DNA from: Rhizobium deserti
GTDB taxonomy: Bacteria > Pseudomonadota > Alphaproteobacteria > Rhizobiales > Rhizobiaceae
Assembly (NCBI RefSeq): GCF_004358025.1
Contig: NZ_SMTL01000008.1
Coordinates: forward strand, 62,001 to 126,000
DNA: 64,000 nt
Direction: 5' to 3'
A program made the position numbers and the translations under genes. Shown here piece by piece: positions 53,303 through 61,464 of the stretch (positions within the stretch are counted from its first letter, which is position 1; the number at the start of each line of letters is the position of its first letter). The notes under the pieces were generated by a model, which was given only the letters and a program-made list of their open reading frames with translations, had not been told where the DNA came from and did no database searches.

Positions 53303-55179
53303 CAGGAGACTCGTTCCGCGCGTTCGATTGCACCGTGTTTGCGAATGAGCGCGAGAAGCAGGGCAAGCGCTGCCGGGGTCATTCCATCAACCTTAGCAGC
53401 CTGAGCTAAATTCGCAGGGCGCACAGCCGCGAGCTTGAGCTTCAACTCATTGGATAGGCCAGGGAGATGATCAAAGATAAAATTGGGAGGGATGACACGT
53501 GCTTCGTCCCGCTGCGTCGCTTGAATATCGGCGGTCTGACGATGCATATAGACTGCATATAAAGCTTCTGTTTCGAGAGCCTTTTGGACCCTTGGTCGCA
53601 CAGATACTAACTCTGGCCAGAGAGCCTGGAGACTGGTGGTTGACTGCTCCGGGTAGGCCAGAAGCTCATACGCACTACGTCTTTGCCCATCCTGATTCAG
53701 CTTAATCCCATGACGGGCCGCCTCATTGGGTGTCACCTGAAGTGACTGGAGCACACGACGGCCCTGATCCAGATCCTCGCAATACGATGAAAACCTATCA
53801 GATCGCTGCTGCCCCACAATGCCTAACGATATCCCTATGGGCGTGAGCCTCAGATCCGCATTATCAGCACGTAAGGACAAGCGATACTCGGCTCGCGAGG
53901 TGAACATACGATATGGTTCTGTCACGCCCCTTGATGTCAGATCATCTATCATCACGCCAATGTAGGAATCGGATCGGCTGAAATGATGTGGTTCCTGCTG
54001 AGCAGCGCAACGCGCCGCGTTTAGACCTGCAACCAGACCCTGGGCCGCTGCTTCTTCATAGCCGGTGGTGCCATTGATCTGCCCAGCTAAGAACAACCCG
54101 GACAGCTTCTTGAGCTCAAGGGCAGGGGTGAGTTCACGCGGATCGACATGATCATATTCGATCGCATATCCGGGCTGCAGGATCGCGACATTTTCCAAAC
54201 CAGGAATGGTACGAATGAACGCTTCCTGAACGTCGGCGGGCAGGGATGTCGAGATTCCGTTCGGGTAAACCGCCGGGTCGTCAATGCCCTCTGGCTCAAG
54301 GAAAATTTGATGGCCGTCTCGCTCGCCAAAGCGAACGATTTTGTCCTCGATGGACGGGCAATATCGGGGGCCAACGCCTTCGATCTGACCCGAATACATG
54401 GCCGACAGGTGGATATTGTTCGTGATGATCTTATGGGTCGCTTCGGTCGTCCGCGTGACGCCGCAGGAAATTTGCGCAGTAGTGATACGATCGGTCATAA
54501 AGGAAAACGGAACCGGATCTTCATCGGCTTCCTGTGAACCTATAGCTGACCAGTCAATGGTTCGCCTATCCAATCGTGCAGGAGTACCGGTCTTCAGGCG
54601 ACCCAACTTCAAGCCTAACCGCGTTAGTGTTCCGGACAAACCTTCTGACGGATCTTCTCCAACGCGACCTGCAGGAATTGTAGTTTGACCAATATGGATC
54701 AGTCCACGCAGGAAGGTGCCAGTCGTCAACACAACCGTTCCGCACCCGAATCGACGTCCGTCTTTCGTGGTAACAGAGGAGACTGCCCCGTGATCGGCGC
54801 TGATATCAAAGGCGTCACCCTCAATGACAGTAAGATTACGATGCTGGGCGATTTCTTTTTGCATCGCTTCACGGTAAAGCCTGCGATCAGCTTGGGTTCG
54901 GGGACCTCGGACAGCTGGTCCTTTTTTCCGGTTCAGAAGCCGGAACTGGATCCCCGAAGCGTCCGCAACCCGCCCCATAAGCCCATCTAAGGCGTCGATT
55001 TCGCGGACTAAATGCCCCTTGCCTAACCCGCCGATAGCAGGATTACAGGACATCACGCCAATCGTATCGCGCCTATGCGTCAGCAATGCAGTCTTTGCAC
55101 CTGAGCGCGCTGCGGCACTTGCCGCTTCGCATCCGGCATGCCCAGCACCAATAACGATGACGTCGTAGTTGATATCCAT
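53302..55179 (-). CDS. mnmG: tRNA U34 carboxymethylaminomethyl synthase, MnmG subunit
   Basis: GidA; FAD-dependent partner of MnmE in forming cmnm5U34 on tRNAs. 625 residues. FAD-binding GAGHAGCEAA at ~11-20; C-N-P-A-I-G-G-L-G-K-G motif (~46-56); CPSIEDKIVRF and G-L-F-L-A-G-Q-I-N-G-T-T-G-Y-E-E-A downstream. One-base overlap with rsmG, and 36 bases after mnmE on the same strand, with a parS site in that gap. Confidence 0.97.
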   Translation of the reverse strand: MDINYDVIVIGAGHAGCEAASAAARSGAKTALLTHRRDTIGVMSCNPAIGGLGKGHLVREIDALDGLMGRVADASGIQFRLLNRKKGPAVRGPRTQADRRLYREAMQKEIAQHRNLTVIEGDAFDISADHGAVSSVTTKDGRRFGCGTVVLTTGTFLRGLIHIGQTTIPAGRVGEDPSEGLSGTLTRLGLKLGRLKTGTPARLDRRTIDWSAIGSQEADEDPVPFSFMTDRITTAQISCGVTRTTEATHKIITNNIHLSAMYSGQIEGVGPRYCPSIEDKIVRFGERDGHQIFLEPEGIDDPAVYPNGISTSLPADVQEAFIRTIPGLENVAILQPGYAIEYDHVDPRELTPALELKKLSGLFLAGQINGTTGYEEAAAQGLVAGLNAARCAAQQEPHHFSRSDSYIGVMIDDLTSRGVTEPYRMFTSRAEYRLSLRADNADLRLTPIGISLGIVGQQRSDRFSSYCEDLDQGRRVLQSLQVTPNEAARHGIKLNQDGQRRSAYELLAYPEQSTTSLQALWPELVSVRPRVQKALETEALYAVYMHRQTADIQATQRDEARVIPPNFIFDHLPGLSNELKLKLAAVRPANLAQAAKVDGMTPAALALLLALIRKHGAIERAERVS

Positions 55180-55202
55180 CCTACCGCCTTAACGGAACAA
55201 TC

Positions 55203-55218
55203 TGTTTCACGTGAATCA
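55203..55218. other. parS centromere site at the mnmE-mnmG junction
   Basis: TGTTTCACGTGAATCA matches the parS consensus at 15 of 16 positions (T for A at position 14). It overlaps the mnmE stop codon and fills much of the 36-base gap to mnmG. Confidence 0.9.
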
Positions 55219-56517
55219 CTTGCCGACGCAGAACTGCGAGAAAATTACGTCCAGAAGTTGTTCCACATCCACCCGGCCGGTGATTCGTCCCAAGGCCGAT
55301 GCCGCTGCACGAAGGCTTTCCGATCTAAGATCCAGGTGATGGCCAGCCAAGGCCTCTTTAATGAATTCGGTTGCTTCCCGCAAATGGGAAATATGCCGCT
55401 CCCTACTAGGCACACTGAAGCCCGTCCAATGCTGCTTCAGCCGAGCAGTAATTTCGCCCCGAAGTTGATCCAGGCCTTCACCTGTCACCACAGAAATACA
55501 TAAATCAAAACGCTGCGCTTGGCCGCAGATATCGACCTTTGTTCCAACATTGAGAACTTCAGGTAGGCCTTGCAGTTTATCTTGTTGCGGAGGCGAATCA
55601 ATTTCTTGAAGCTGTATAACGAGATCAGCCTGATCTATCGCGGTAATAGCACGTCTGACACCCTCTCGCTCAACGATATCGTCAGTGTCGCGAATTCCGG
55701 CCGTGTCAAATACGCGTACCAAAAAGCCATTTAAATCCAGATCGACATGCAGGACATCTCGCGTCGTTCCGGCGATATCGGTAACAATTGCCACGTCGCG
55801 TTGTGCTAGCGCGTTCAGTAAGCTGGACTTCCCGGCATTTGGCGGACCGGCGATAACAACTTTATATCCGTCCCTTATTATTTCCCCGGTCTTGGCGGCG
55901 GCAATATGGCGTGTCATTTCAGCGGAGAGGGCTGCTACATCCGCCCATACCCTGTCTGATACCGACCCCGGAATATCATCCTCGTCAACGAAATCGAGTT
56001 CGGCTTCTATCAGCGCTCGGGCATGTGTCAGCCGTCGAGCCCAATCCATATAGAGTTGTGACTGTCCTCCAAAGCCCTGTTCGACGGCCAGCTTTCTTTG
56101 CATTTCCGTTTCTGCGGAAATGAGATCGGCTAGACCTTCCACCTCAACCAGGTCGATCTTACCGTTCTCGAACGCACGACGTGAAAACTCACCCGCTTCA
56201 GCCAGGCGAAGTCCGAGGAGCGACAGCTCCTGAGATATTCTAGCGAATACGGCACGGCTTCCGTGAAGGTGCAGTTCGACGCAATCTTCTCCCGTGAAGG
56301 AGTGTGGTGCAGGAAAAGTGACGACCAGGCCATGGTCGATCACGTCTCCCGTTTGGCCTCGTAGAGCCCGAAGCATAGCTTGACGGGGAGGAGGTACATC
56401 GGCCGTCAGTGCAGCGAGAGCCTGGAAGCTTTTCGGACCGCTCATACGGACCACAGCGACGCCTGCGGGGAGAGTGCCACTGGACAAGGCGAAGATCGAG
56501 TCACTGGTGTTCGGCAT
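55216..56517 (-). CDS. mnmE: tRNA modification GTPase MnmE
   Basis: TrmE; with MnmG modifies tRNA wobble U34. 433 residues. N-terminal formyl-THF-binding domain (~1-115), helical domain with an inserted Ras-like G domain (~215-360): G-P-P-N-A-G-K-S-S-L-L, D-I-A-G-T-T-R-D, D-T-A-G-I-R, and K-V-D near N-V-G-T-K-V-D. The C-terminal catalytic F-C-V-G-K corresponds to the conserved C-(I/V/L)-G-K and ends the protein. It lies 84 bases downstream of rho, after a terminator. Confidence 0.97.
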   Translation of the reverse strand: MPNTSDSIFALSSGTLPAGVAVVRMSGPKSFQALAALTADVPPPRQAMLRALRGQTGDVIDHGLVVTFPAPHSFTGEDCVELHLHGSRAVFARISQELSLLGLRLAEAGEFSRRAFENGKIDLVEVEGLADLISAETEMQRKLAVEQGFGGQSQLYMDWARRLTHARALIEAELDFVDEDDIPGSVSDRVWADVAALSAEMTRHIAAAKTGEIIRDGYKVVIAGPPNAGKSSLLNALAQRDVAIVTDIAGTTRDVLHVDLDLNGFLVRVFDTAGIRDTDDIVEREGVRRAITAIDQADLVIQLQEIDSPPQQDKLQGLPEVLNVGTKVDICGQAQRFDLCISVVTGEGLDQLRGEITARLKQHWTGFSVPSRERHISHLREATEFIKEALAGHHLDLRSESLRAAASALGRITGRVDVEQLLDVIFSQFCVGK

Positions 56518-56550
56518 CGGGCGACCTCAATAAGGGAATCTGGAAAACCA

Positions 56551-56577
56551 AAAGCGCCCGGATTAACCGAGCGCTTT
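56551..56577 (-). terminator. Intrinsic terminator after rho
   Basis: AAAGCGC-C-CGG-ATTAA-CCG-A-GCGCTTT, a 10-bp stem with one mismatch. Read on the minus strand it is followed by TGGTTTTCC. It lies between rho and mnmE. Confidence 0.75.
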
Positions 56578-56601
56578 CATTTTTAAGACTCCGGCTTAGG
56601 A

Positions 56602-57867
56602 TCAGGTATTCATCGAGTCGAAGAAATCGCCGTTGTTCTTGGTCTGCTTCAACTTATCGATAAGGAATTCAATCGCGTCCGTCGTACCCATTGGCGCAAG
56701 AATTCGGCGAAGAACAAAGATCTTTTGCAAGTCCTGACGCGGAACGAGCAAGTCTTCCTTACGGGTACCGGACTTGAGGATGTCCATGGACGGGAAGATG
56801 CGCTTGTCGGCCACCTTGCGATCAAGCACGATTTCCGAATTGCCCGTTCCCTTGAATTCTTCGAAGATCACTTCGTCCATCCGGCTGCCTGTATCGATCA
56901 GGGCCGTGGCTATGATGGTCAGCGAGCCGCCTTCTTCGATGTTGCGCGCCGCGCCGAAGAAGCGCTTGGGACGCTGGAGAGCGTTGGCGTCCACGCCGCC
57001 TGTCAGAACCTTGCCAGACGAAGGGACCACGGTGTTGTAAGCGCGCCCAAGGCGGGTGATGGAATCGAGCAGGATGACAACGTCGCGGCCGTGCTCGACA
57101 AGCCTCTTGGCCTTCTCGATCACCATTTCCGCTACCTGGACGTGGCGAACGGCCGGCTCGTCGAAAGTGGACGAAACAACTTCACCCTTCACCGACCGCT
57201 GCATGTCTGTCACTTCTTCCGGCCGCTCGTCGATCAGGAGAACGATGAGATAACATTCCGGATGGTTTGCGGTGATGGAATGGGCGATGTTCTGCAGCAG
57301 AACCGTTTTACCAGTGCGTGGAGGAGCAACAATCAGTCCGCGCTGACCCTTACCAAGCGGCGCAACCAGATCAATGACACGGGCTGACAAGTCCTTGGAT
57401 GTCGGTACGTCCAGCTCCATCTTGAAGCGATCGTTAGGATAGAGCGGCGTGAGGTTGTCGAAATGGACCTTGTGGCGAATTTTCTCCGGGTCGTCGAAAT
57501 TGATTGTGTTGACCTTCAGCAGCGCGAAATAACGCTCGCCTTCCTTAGGTCCCCGGATCGGTCCCTCGACCGTGTCGCCTGTCTTCAACGAAAAGCGCCG
57601 GATTTGCGAGGGCGAAATATAAATATCGTCCGGGCCCGGCAGGTAATTGGCGTTCGCAGAGCGAAGAAAACCGAAGCCGTCCTGCAGTACTTCAACAACG
57701 CCTTCGCCAATGATCTCAATGTCCTGGCTTGCCAGAACCTTGAGGATTGCAAACATCAGCTCCTGCTTTCGCATCGTGCTGGCGTTCTCAACCTCGAGCG
57801 ATTCGGCGAAGGTCAACAAATCAGTCGGAGATTTGCTCTTGAGTTCTTGAAGCTTCATTTCAGCCAT
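56602..57867 (-). CDS. rho: Transcription termination factor Rho
   Basis: Hexameric RNA helicase ending untranslated transcripts. 421 residues: N-terminal helical domain, cold-shock RNA-binding fold (~50-115, D-G-F-G-F-L-R-S and Y-I-S-P-S-Q-I-R-R-F), then RecA-like ATPase with Walker A V-A-P-P-R-T-G-K-T-V-L-L (~174-185), V-L-L-I-D-E-R-P-E-E-V-T and the secondary RNA-binding Q and R loops. The start ATG lacks an obvious SD. The 178-base leader (57868-58045) between hemJ and rho holds a degenerate parS-like sequence and no gene. Confidence 0.98.
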   Translation of the reverse strand: MAEMKLQELKSKSPTDLLTFAESLEVENASTMRKQELMFAILKVLASQDIEIIGEGVVEVLQDGFGFLRSANANYLPGPDDIYISPSQIRRFSLKTGDTVEGPIRGPKEGERYFALLKVNTINFDDPEKIRHKVHFDNLTPLYPNDRFKMELDVPTSKDLSARVIDLVAPLGKGQRGLIVAPPRTGKTVLLQNIAHSITANHPECYLIVLLIDERPEEVTDMQRSVKGEVVSSTFDEPAVRHVQVAEMVIEKAKRLVEHGRDVVILLDSITRLGRAYNTVVPSSGKVLTGGVDANALQRPKRFFGAARNIEEGGSLTIIATALIDTGSRMDEVIFEEFKGTGNSEIVLDRKVADKRIFPSMDILKSGTRKEDLLVPRQDLQKIFVLRRILAPMGTTDAIEFLIDKLKQTKNNGDFFDSMNT

Positions 57868-57993
57868 GAAGGGAGGACCATATTGAGAATTCAGGGAGGA
57901 TGTAGGCGTGTCGGTGGAATTCGCTACCGCGGATAATGGTCCGGGACGATGAGATTACACGCATGCCACGAGATGAGGTGGCGATGAAAATAG

Positions 57994-58009
57994 CGATTCA
58001 CGTGGAACG
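57994..58009. other. Degenerate parS-like sequence upstream of rho
   Basis: CGATTCACGTGGAACG keeps the TTCACGTG centre but differs from the parS consensus at four of 16 positions. Binding by ParB would be weak or absent. Confidence 0.3.
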
Positions 58010-58045
58010 CCGCAAGAGGCATTCGCTAATCTGTCTGATAATAGA

Positions 58046-58591
58046 TTAGAACGGCTTCACAATAACCAGAATGACGATGCCGATCATCAGCACGGTCGGG
58101 ATCTCGTTCATCATCCTCCAGTAGCGGGAAGACTTGCGCGGACCATCCGCCGCGAAGCGACGAACAGCCCTGCCGAAGAAGACGTGCACCAGCGTCATCA
58201 ACACGACAAGCGCGATTTTCGCATGCAGCCAACCACCCTGAAATCCATAGACTTCCCAAGCCAAAAACAGGCCCAGTATCCAGGTAATCATCATGGCGGG
58301 GTTCATGATGATTTTCAGCAGCCGAGCCTCCATCATCTTGAACGTTTCCGACTGGGGCGAACCGGCTTCGGCGTCGCTGTGATAGATGAAAAGCCGCGGC
58401 AGATAGAGCAATCCCGCCATCCAGGAAATCACGGCGATGACGTGGAAAGCCTTGACGTAGAGCAGGAAATCGTCCGGCTGACTGAGATAAACCGCAGCCA
58501 AAATGACAACGAAAACAGCGAGCGCGATGAAGGCTCGAAACGCTGAGCGTTTTCCGGCAGAAGCGCCGGCCTGATTATCACCCGCCGTCAC
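58046..58591 (-). CDS. hemJ: Protoporphyrinogen IX oxidase HemJ
   Basis: Membrane enzyme converting protoporphyrinogen IX to protoporphyrin IX in haem synthesis. 181 residues starting GTG 58591 in a GTGA overlap with the hemE stop. Hydrophobic segments at ~17-35, 45-65, 100-120, 127-145 and at the C-terminus. V-K-A-F-H-V-I-A-V-I-S-W-M-A-G-L-L-Y-L-P-R-L (~48-69) with conserved His and Y-L-P-R-L-F is the HemJ hallmark. Adjacent to hemE. Confidence 0.93.
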   Translation of the reverse strand: MTAGDNQAGASAGKRSAFRAFIALAVFVVILAAVYLSQPDDFLLYVKAFHVIAVISWMAGLLYLPRLFIYHSDAEAGSPQSETFKMMEARLLKIIMNPAMMITWILGLFLAWEVYGFQGGWLHAKIALVVLMTLVHVFFGRAVRRFAADGPRKSSRYWRMMNEIPTVLMIGIVILVIVKPF

Positions 58592-59622
58592 GGTGCAAAA
58601 CCGCGAACGCGGTTGACGAGCGTGGCGACGTGATCCGGATCAGCCTCCGGCGTGATGCCGTGGCCGAGATTGAATATCAGCGGACCGTTTCCAAGCGTTT
58701 GGAGGATAGCATCAATACCGTCCTCCAATGCCTGGCCACCAGCGACAACCCGCATTGGATCAAGATTGCCCTGAACCGGCCCGTCCTTCTGCAGATCAGC
58801 TGCGAAGGAGAGGGGAACCGACCAGTCGAGGCCGATGGCGTCGGCTTGGGTTCTCTGGCGGTAGGTCTTGAGGTTGAAGCCGGCACCTTTTGCAAAAGCT
58901 ATCACCTTGGCTCCAGGGCGTTGAGAATGGACGATATCGATCATCCGCTCAACGGGTTTGATCGCATGTTTTTCAAACTCTCGCTCCCCAAGAACGCCTG
59001 CCCAGGAATCGAAGATCTGAACCGCATCAGCCCCAGCATCGATCTGGCTGATCAGATATTCCGCCGAGACCTCGGCCAGTAGGGCGAGAAGTTTCTCAAA
59101 AGCTTCCGGGTATCTATAGGCGAAGAGACGGGCAGGAGCCTGATCCGGTGTACCTTGTCCTGCGATCATATAGGTGGCCACGGTCCAGGGCGCACCGCAA
59201 AAGCCAAGCAGAGCAGTTTCTGGCGGAAGCTGCTCCCGCAGCCTTGTGACCGTCTCGAGAACCGGTTTCAAATAATCGATCACGCCACTGGCGCTGAGTT
59301 GCAGGATCTCATCAACCGTGATGGGATCCATCCTCGGTCCTTCACCCTGAACGAATCGAACGTTTCTTTGCAAGGCGTCCGGGACAACCAGGATGTCGGA
59401 AAACAGGATAGCCGCATCAAAGCCATAGCGCCGGATTGGCTGAAGCGTGACTTCGACTGCCAGATCCGGTGAGTAACAAAGATCGAGAAAGCCACCGGCA
59501 CGTGCTCTCACTTCCCGATACTCTGGAAGATAGCGACCCGCCTGTCTCATCAGCCAGACGGGGGGAGGACTGACTGTCTTTCCCTCAAGCACACTGACTA
59601 TCTTCCGGTTCGTCCCGGTCAA
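58588..59622 (-). CDS. hemE: Uroporphyrinogen decarboxylase
   Basis: Decarboxylates uroporphyrinogen III to coproporphyrinogen III. 344 residues; P-P-V-W-L-M-R-Q-A-G-R-Y-L-P-E-Y near the N-terminus and G-F-C-G-A-P-W-T-V-A-T-Y-M near 140 are PROSITE-type signatures. Start codon is TTG 59622 with GGGAG upstream. In Caulobacter and in Sinorhizobium the chromosomal origin lies directly upstream of hemE, and the same divergent gap exists here. Confidence 0.97.
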   Translation of the reverse strand: MTGTNRKIVSVLEGKTVSPPPVWLMRQAGRYLPEYREVRARAGGFLDLCYSPDLAVEVTLQPIRRYGFDAAILFSDILVVPDALQRNVRFVQGEGPRMDPITVDEILQLSASGVIDYLKPVLETVTRLREQLPPETALLGFCGAPWTVATYMIAGQGTPDQAPARLFAYRYPEAFEKLLALLAEVSAEYLISQIDAGADAVQIFDSWAGVLGEREFEKHAIKPVERMIDIVHSQRPGAKVIAFAKGAGFNLKTYRQRTQADAIGLDWSVPLSFAADLQKDGPVQGNLDPMRVVAGGQALEDGIDAILQTLGNGPLIFNLGHGITPEADPDHVATLVNRVRGFAP

Positions 59623-60022
59623 TGGGTTCTCCCTCTAATAAAAGAAAATCATTTTAGAAGGTTTCTATTTCTTAGAGTCGGTGAGTAGCAAGGATTAAAG
59701 TGAGATCACAGGCAGTGCGACAATCCACCGCCGAAAGCTGTCCCCGAGGAAATAAAAATGACAAAACAAATTGAAGTCGGGGATAAGCCGAATAGACGAG
59801 CAGATTCAGCGATATCAATAGGCAAGAAAATGAGCGTGCTTGTGGAAAGGCTGTGCAAAAGCTGCCGTAACGGATGCATTGTCCCCGTCATCCACAGCGC
59901 CGCTGATAACGTGTCCCCGAATGAGCGTTTGTGGAAAAGTCGGCAGTTTTCCCAGCTGCGGCGGGCTGCCCCCTAGAACCCGATCGTCTCTCCCCAGTTA
60001 TCAACAAAGGGTTAAGTTTAGC
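59623..60022. other. Putative chromosomal replication origin (oriC)
   Basis: 400-base gene-free gap between divergent hemE and ppsR. The hemE-proximal part (~59635-59700) is clearly AT-rich (for example CTAATAAAAGAAAATC) compared with the GC-rich surroundings, a candidate unwinding element. The ppsR-proximal part has several DnaA-box-like 9-mers (listed separately) and an 8-mer TGTCCCCG three times. GANTC methylation sites occur at 59675 and 59803. hemE adjacency, nearby parAB and three parS sites all fit the alphaproteobacterial origin. No convincing coding sequence is present. Confidence 0.82.
59841..60006. other. DnaA-box-like cluster in oriC
   Basis: Matches to TTWTNCACA: TTTTGCACA (revcomp of 59852-59860, exact) and TTTTCCACA (revcomp of 59930-59938, exact). 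One mismatch from TTATCCACA: TCATCCACA (59888-59896) and TTATCAACA (59998-60006). A weaker CTTTCCACA lies at 59841-59849 (reverse). The density over 170 bases is well above what I see elsewhere in the window. Confidence 0.7.
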
Positions 60023-60844
60023 GTGGAGAACCGAAAAACCTTCTTCCATCTGCACCTGATTTCGGACTCAACCGGAGAAACGCTGATTTCAGCCGCACGC
60101 GCCGTCTCAGCGCAATTTCAGCATTCGCTTGCCATTGAACACGTCTACCCGCTCGTACGGAACCGCAAGCAGTTGCTGGCTGTGCTGGAGGCGGTGGATC
60201 AGGAACCCGGAATTGTTCTTTACACGATTGTCGATCATGACCTTGCCGCGCTGGTCGAGCTGCGTTGCAGGGAGATGGGGCTTCCAAGCGTCAATGTACT
60301 TGAACCGGTCATGATCACGTTTCAGGCCTATCTCGGTGCCCCGTCGCGCCGCCGCGTTGGTGCTCAGCACGCGCTCAATGCAGACTATTTCAAACGCATC
60401 GAAGCTCTGAATTTCGCCATGGATCATGACGATGGCCAAATGCCGGAAGACTATGAAGAGGCGGACATTGTTCTGGTTGGTATCAGCCGAACGTCCAAAA
60501 CACCGACAAGCATCTATCTTGCCAATCGCGGCATCAAGACAGCCAATATTCCCATTGTTCCAGGGATCGAACTTCCTGCAGCTCTCTTCCAAGTGAAAAC
60601 ACCGTTGATCGTCGGGCTGGTTGCGACCACCGATCGCATCAGTCAGGTTCGCGAAAATCGTGAACTGGGCACGTCGCAAGGCTTCGATCGCCAGGTTTAC
60701 ACCAATCGCGCGACGATCAATGAAGAGCTCAAATACGCGCGCGCCCTTTGCGCCAGACACAATTGGCCCATCATAGATGTCACCCGCCGATCGATTGAAG
60801 AGACTGCAGCCGCGATCGTTGCGCTTCGCCCGAAGCTGCGTTAA
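60023..60844 (+). CDS. ppsR: PPSR: phosphoenolpyruvate synthase / PPDK regulatory kinase-phosphorylase
   Basis: DUF299 bifunctional protein that uses ADP to inactivate, and Pi to reactivate, PEP synthase or pyruvate phosphate dikinase. 273 residues from GTG 60023, which gives M-E-N-R-K-T-F-F-H-L-H-L-I-S-D-S-T-G-E-T; an upstream open frame to 59840 lies in oriC and is not credible. P-loop-like G-I-S-R-T-S-K-T-P-T-S at ~153-163 is diagnostic. First gene to the right of oriC. Confidence 0.93.
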   Translation: MENRKTFFHLHLISDSTGETLISAARAVSAQFQHSLAIEHVYPLVRNRKQLLAVLEAVDQEPGIVLYTIVDHDLAALVELRCREMGLPSVNVLEPVMITFQAYLGAPSRRRVGAQHALNADYFKRIEALNFAMDHDDGQMPEDYEEADIVLVGISRTSKTPTSIYLANRGIKTANIPIVPGIELPAALFQVKTPLIVGLVATTDRISQVRENRELGTSQGFDRQVYTNRATINEELKYARALCARHNWPIIDVTRRSIEETAAAIVALRPKLR

Positions 60845-60870
60845 TCGGCGCCTGTCATTGGGAGATCATC

Positions 60871-61464
60871 GTGACGCAATATCTCGTGCTCGCCTCTTCA
60901 AGCCCCTTCCGCCGAATGCTGATGGAAAATGCCGGCCTCAGCTTCGAAAGCCATCCCGCCAAAATCGACGAGCGCAAGATCGAGGCCACACTGGGTGTGT
61001 CTGGTCCCGACCAAGTCGCTTTGTCACTTGCCAGGGCGAAGGCGCTCGATGTGAGCAGCCGGTTCCAGGATCGATTGATCATCGGCTCCGACCAGACCAT
61101 GTCTCTGGGCTCTCGGGTATTTCACAAGCCAAGGTCCCTAGCGGAAGCGAGGGAAAACTTGCTCGCACTCTCCAGTGCCACCCACAGGCTGAACAGCGCC
61201 GTAGCCCTGGTCCGCAATGGTGAAGTTGTCTGGGAGCATGTTTCATATGCGGATCTGACCGTCCGTGAGTTGAGTGGGCAGTTCGTGGACCGTTACCTCG
61301 CAAGAGTGGGAGATAAGGTTTTAGGCAGCGTTGGCGCCTACCAATTGGAGGGGGAGGGGATCCAGCTTTTCTCCAGGATCGACGGCGATTACTTTACTAT
61401 CCTCGGTCTCCCCATGCTGCCGCTTCTGCAACAGCTTCGATTGCTTGAGGCAATAGATGGCTGA
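60871..61464 (+). CDS. Maf-family nucleoside triphosphate pyrophosphatase
   Basis: 197-residue Maf/HAM1-like house-cleaning enzyme that hydrolyses non-canonical or modified NTPs. V-L-A-S-S-S-P-F-R-R-M-L-M near the N-terminus replaces the classic A-S-x-S-P-R-R. I-I-G-S-D-Q-T (~70) contains the catalytic Asp, and KVLGSVGAYQLEGEG is family-typical. Start GTG 60871 with GGGAG upstream. Overlaps aroE by 8 bases. Exact substrate class is uncertain. Confidence 0.9.
   Translation: MTQYLVLASSSPFRRMLMENAGLSFESHPAKIDERKIEATLGVSGPDQVALSLARAKALDVSSRFQDRLIIGSDQTMSLGSRVFHKPRSLAEARENLLALSSATHRLNSAVALVRNGEVVWEHVSYADLTVRELSGQFVDRYLARVGDKVLGSVGAYQLEGEGIQLFSRIDGDYFTILGLPMLPLLQQLRLLEAIDG

Noticed and set aside
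59758..59976. 72-codon frame inside the hemE-ppsR gap
   Set aside because: Coincides with DnaA-box-like sites and has no ribosome-binding site or family similarity; treated as origin DNA.
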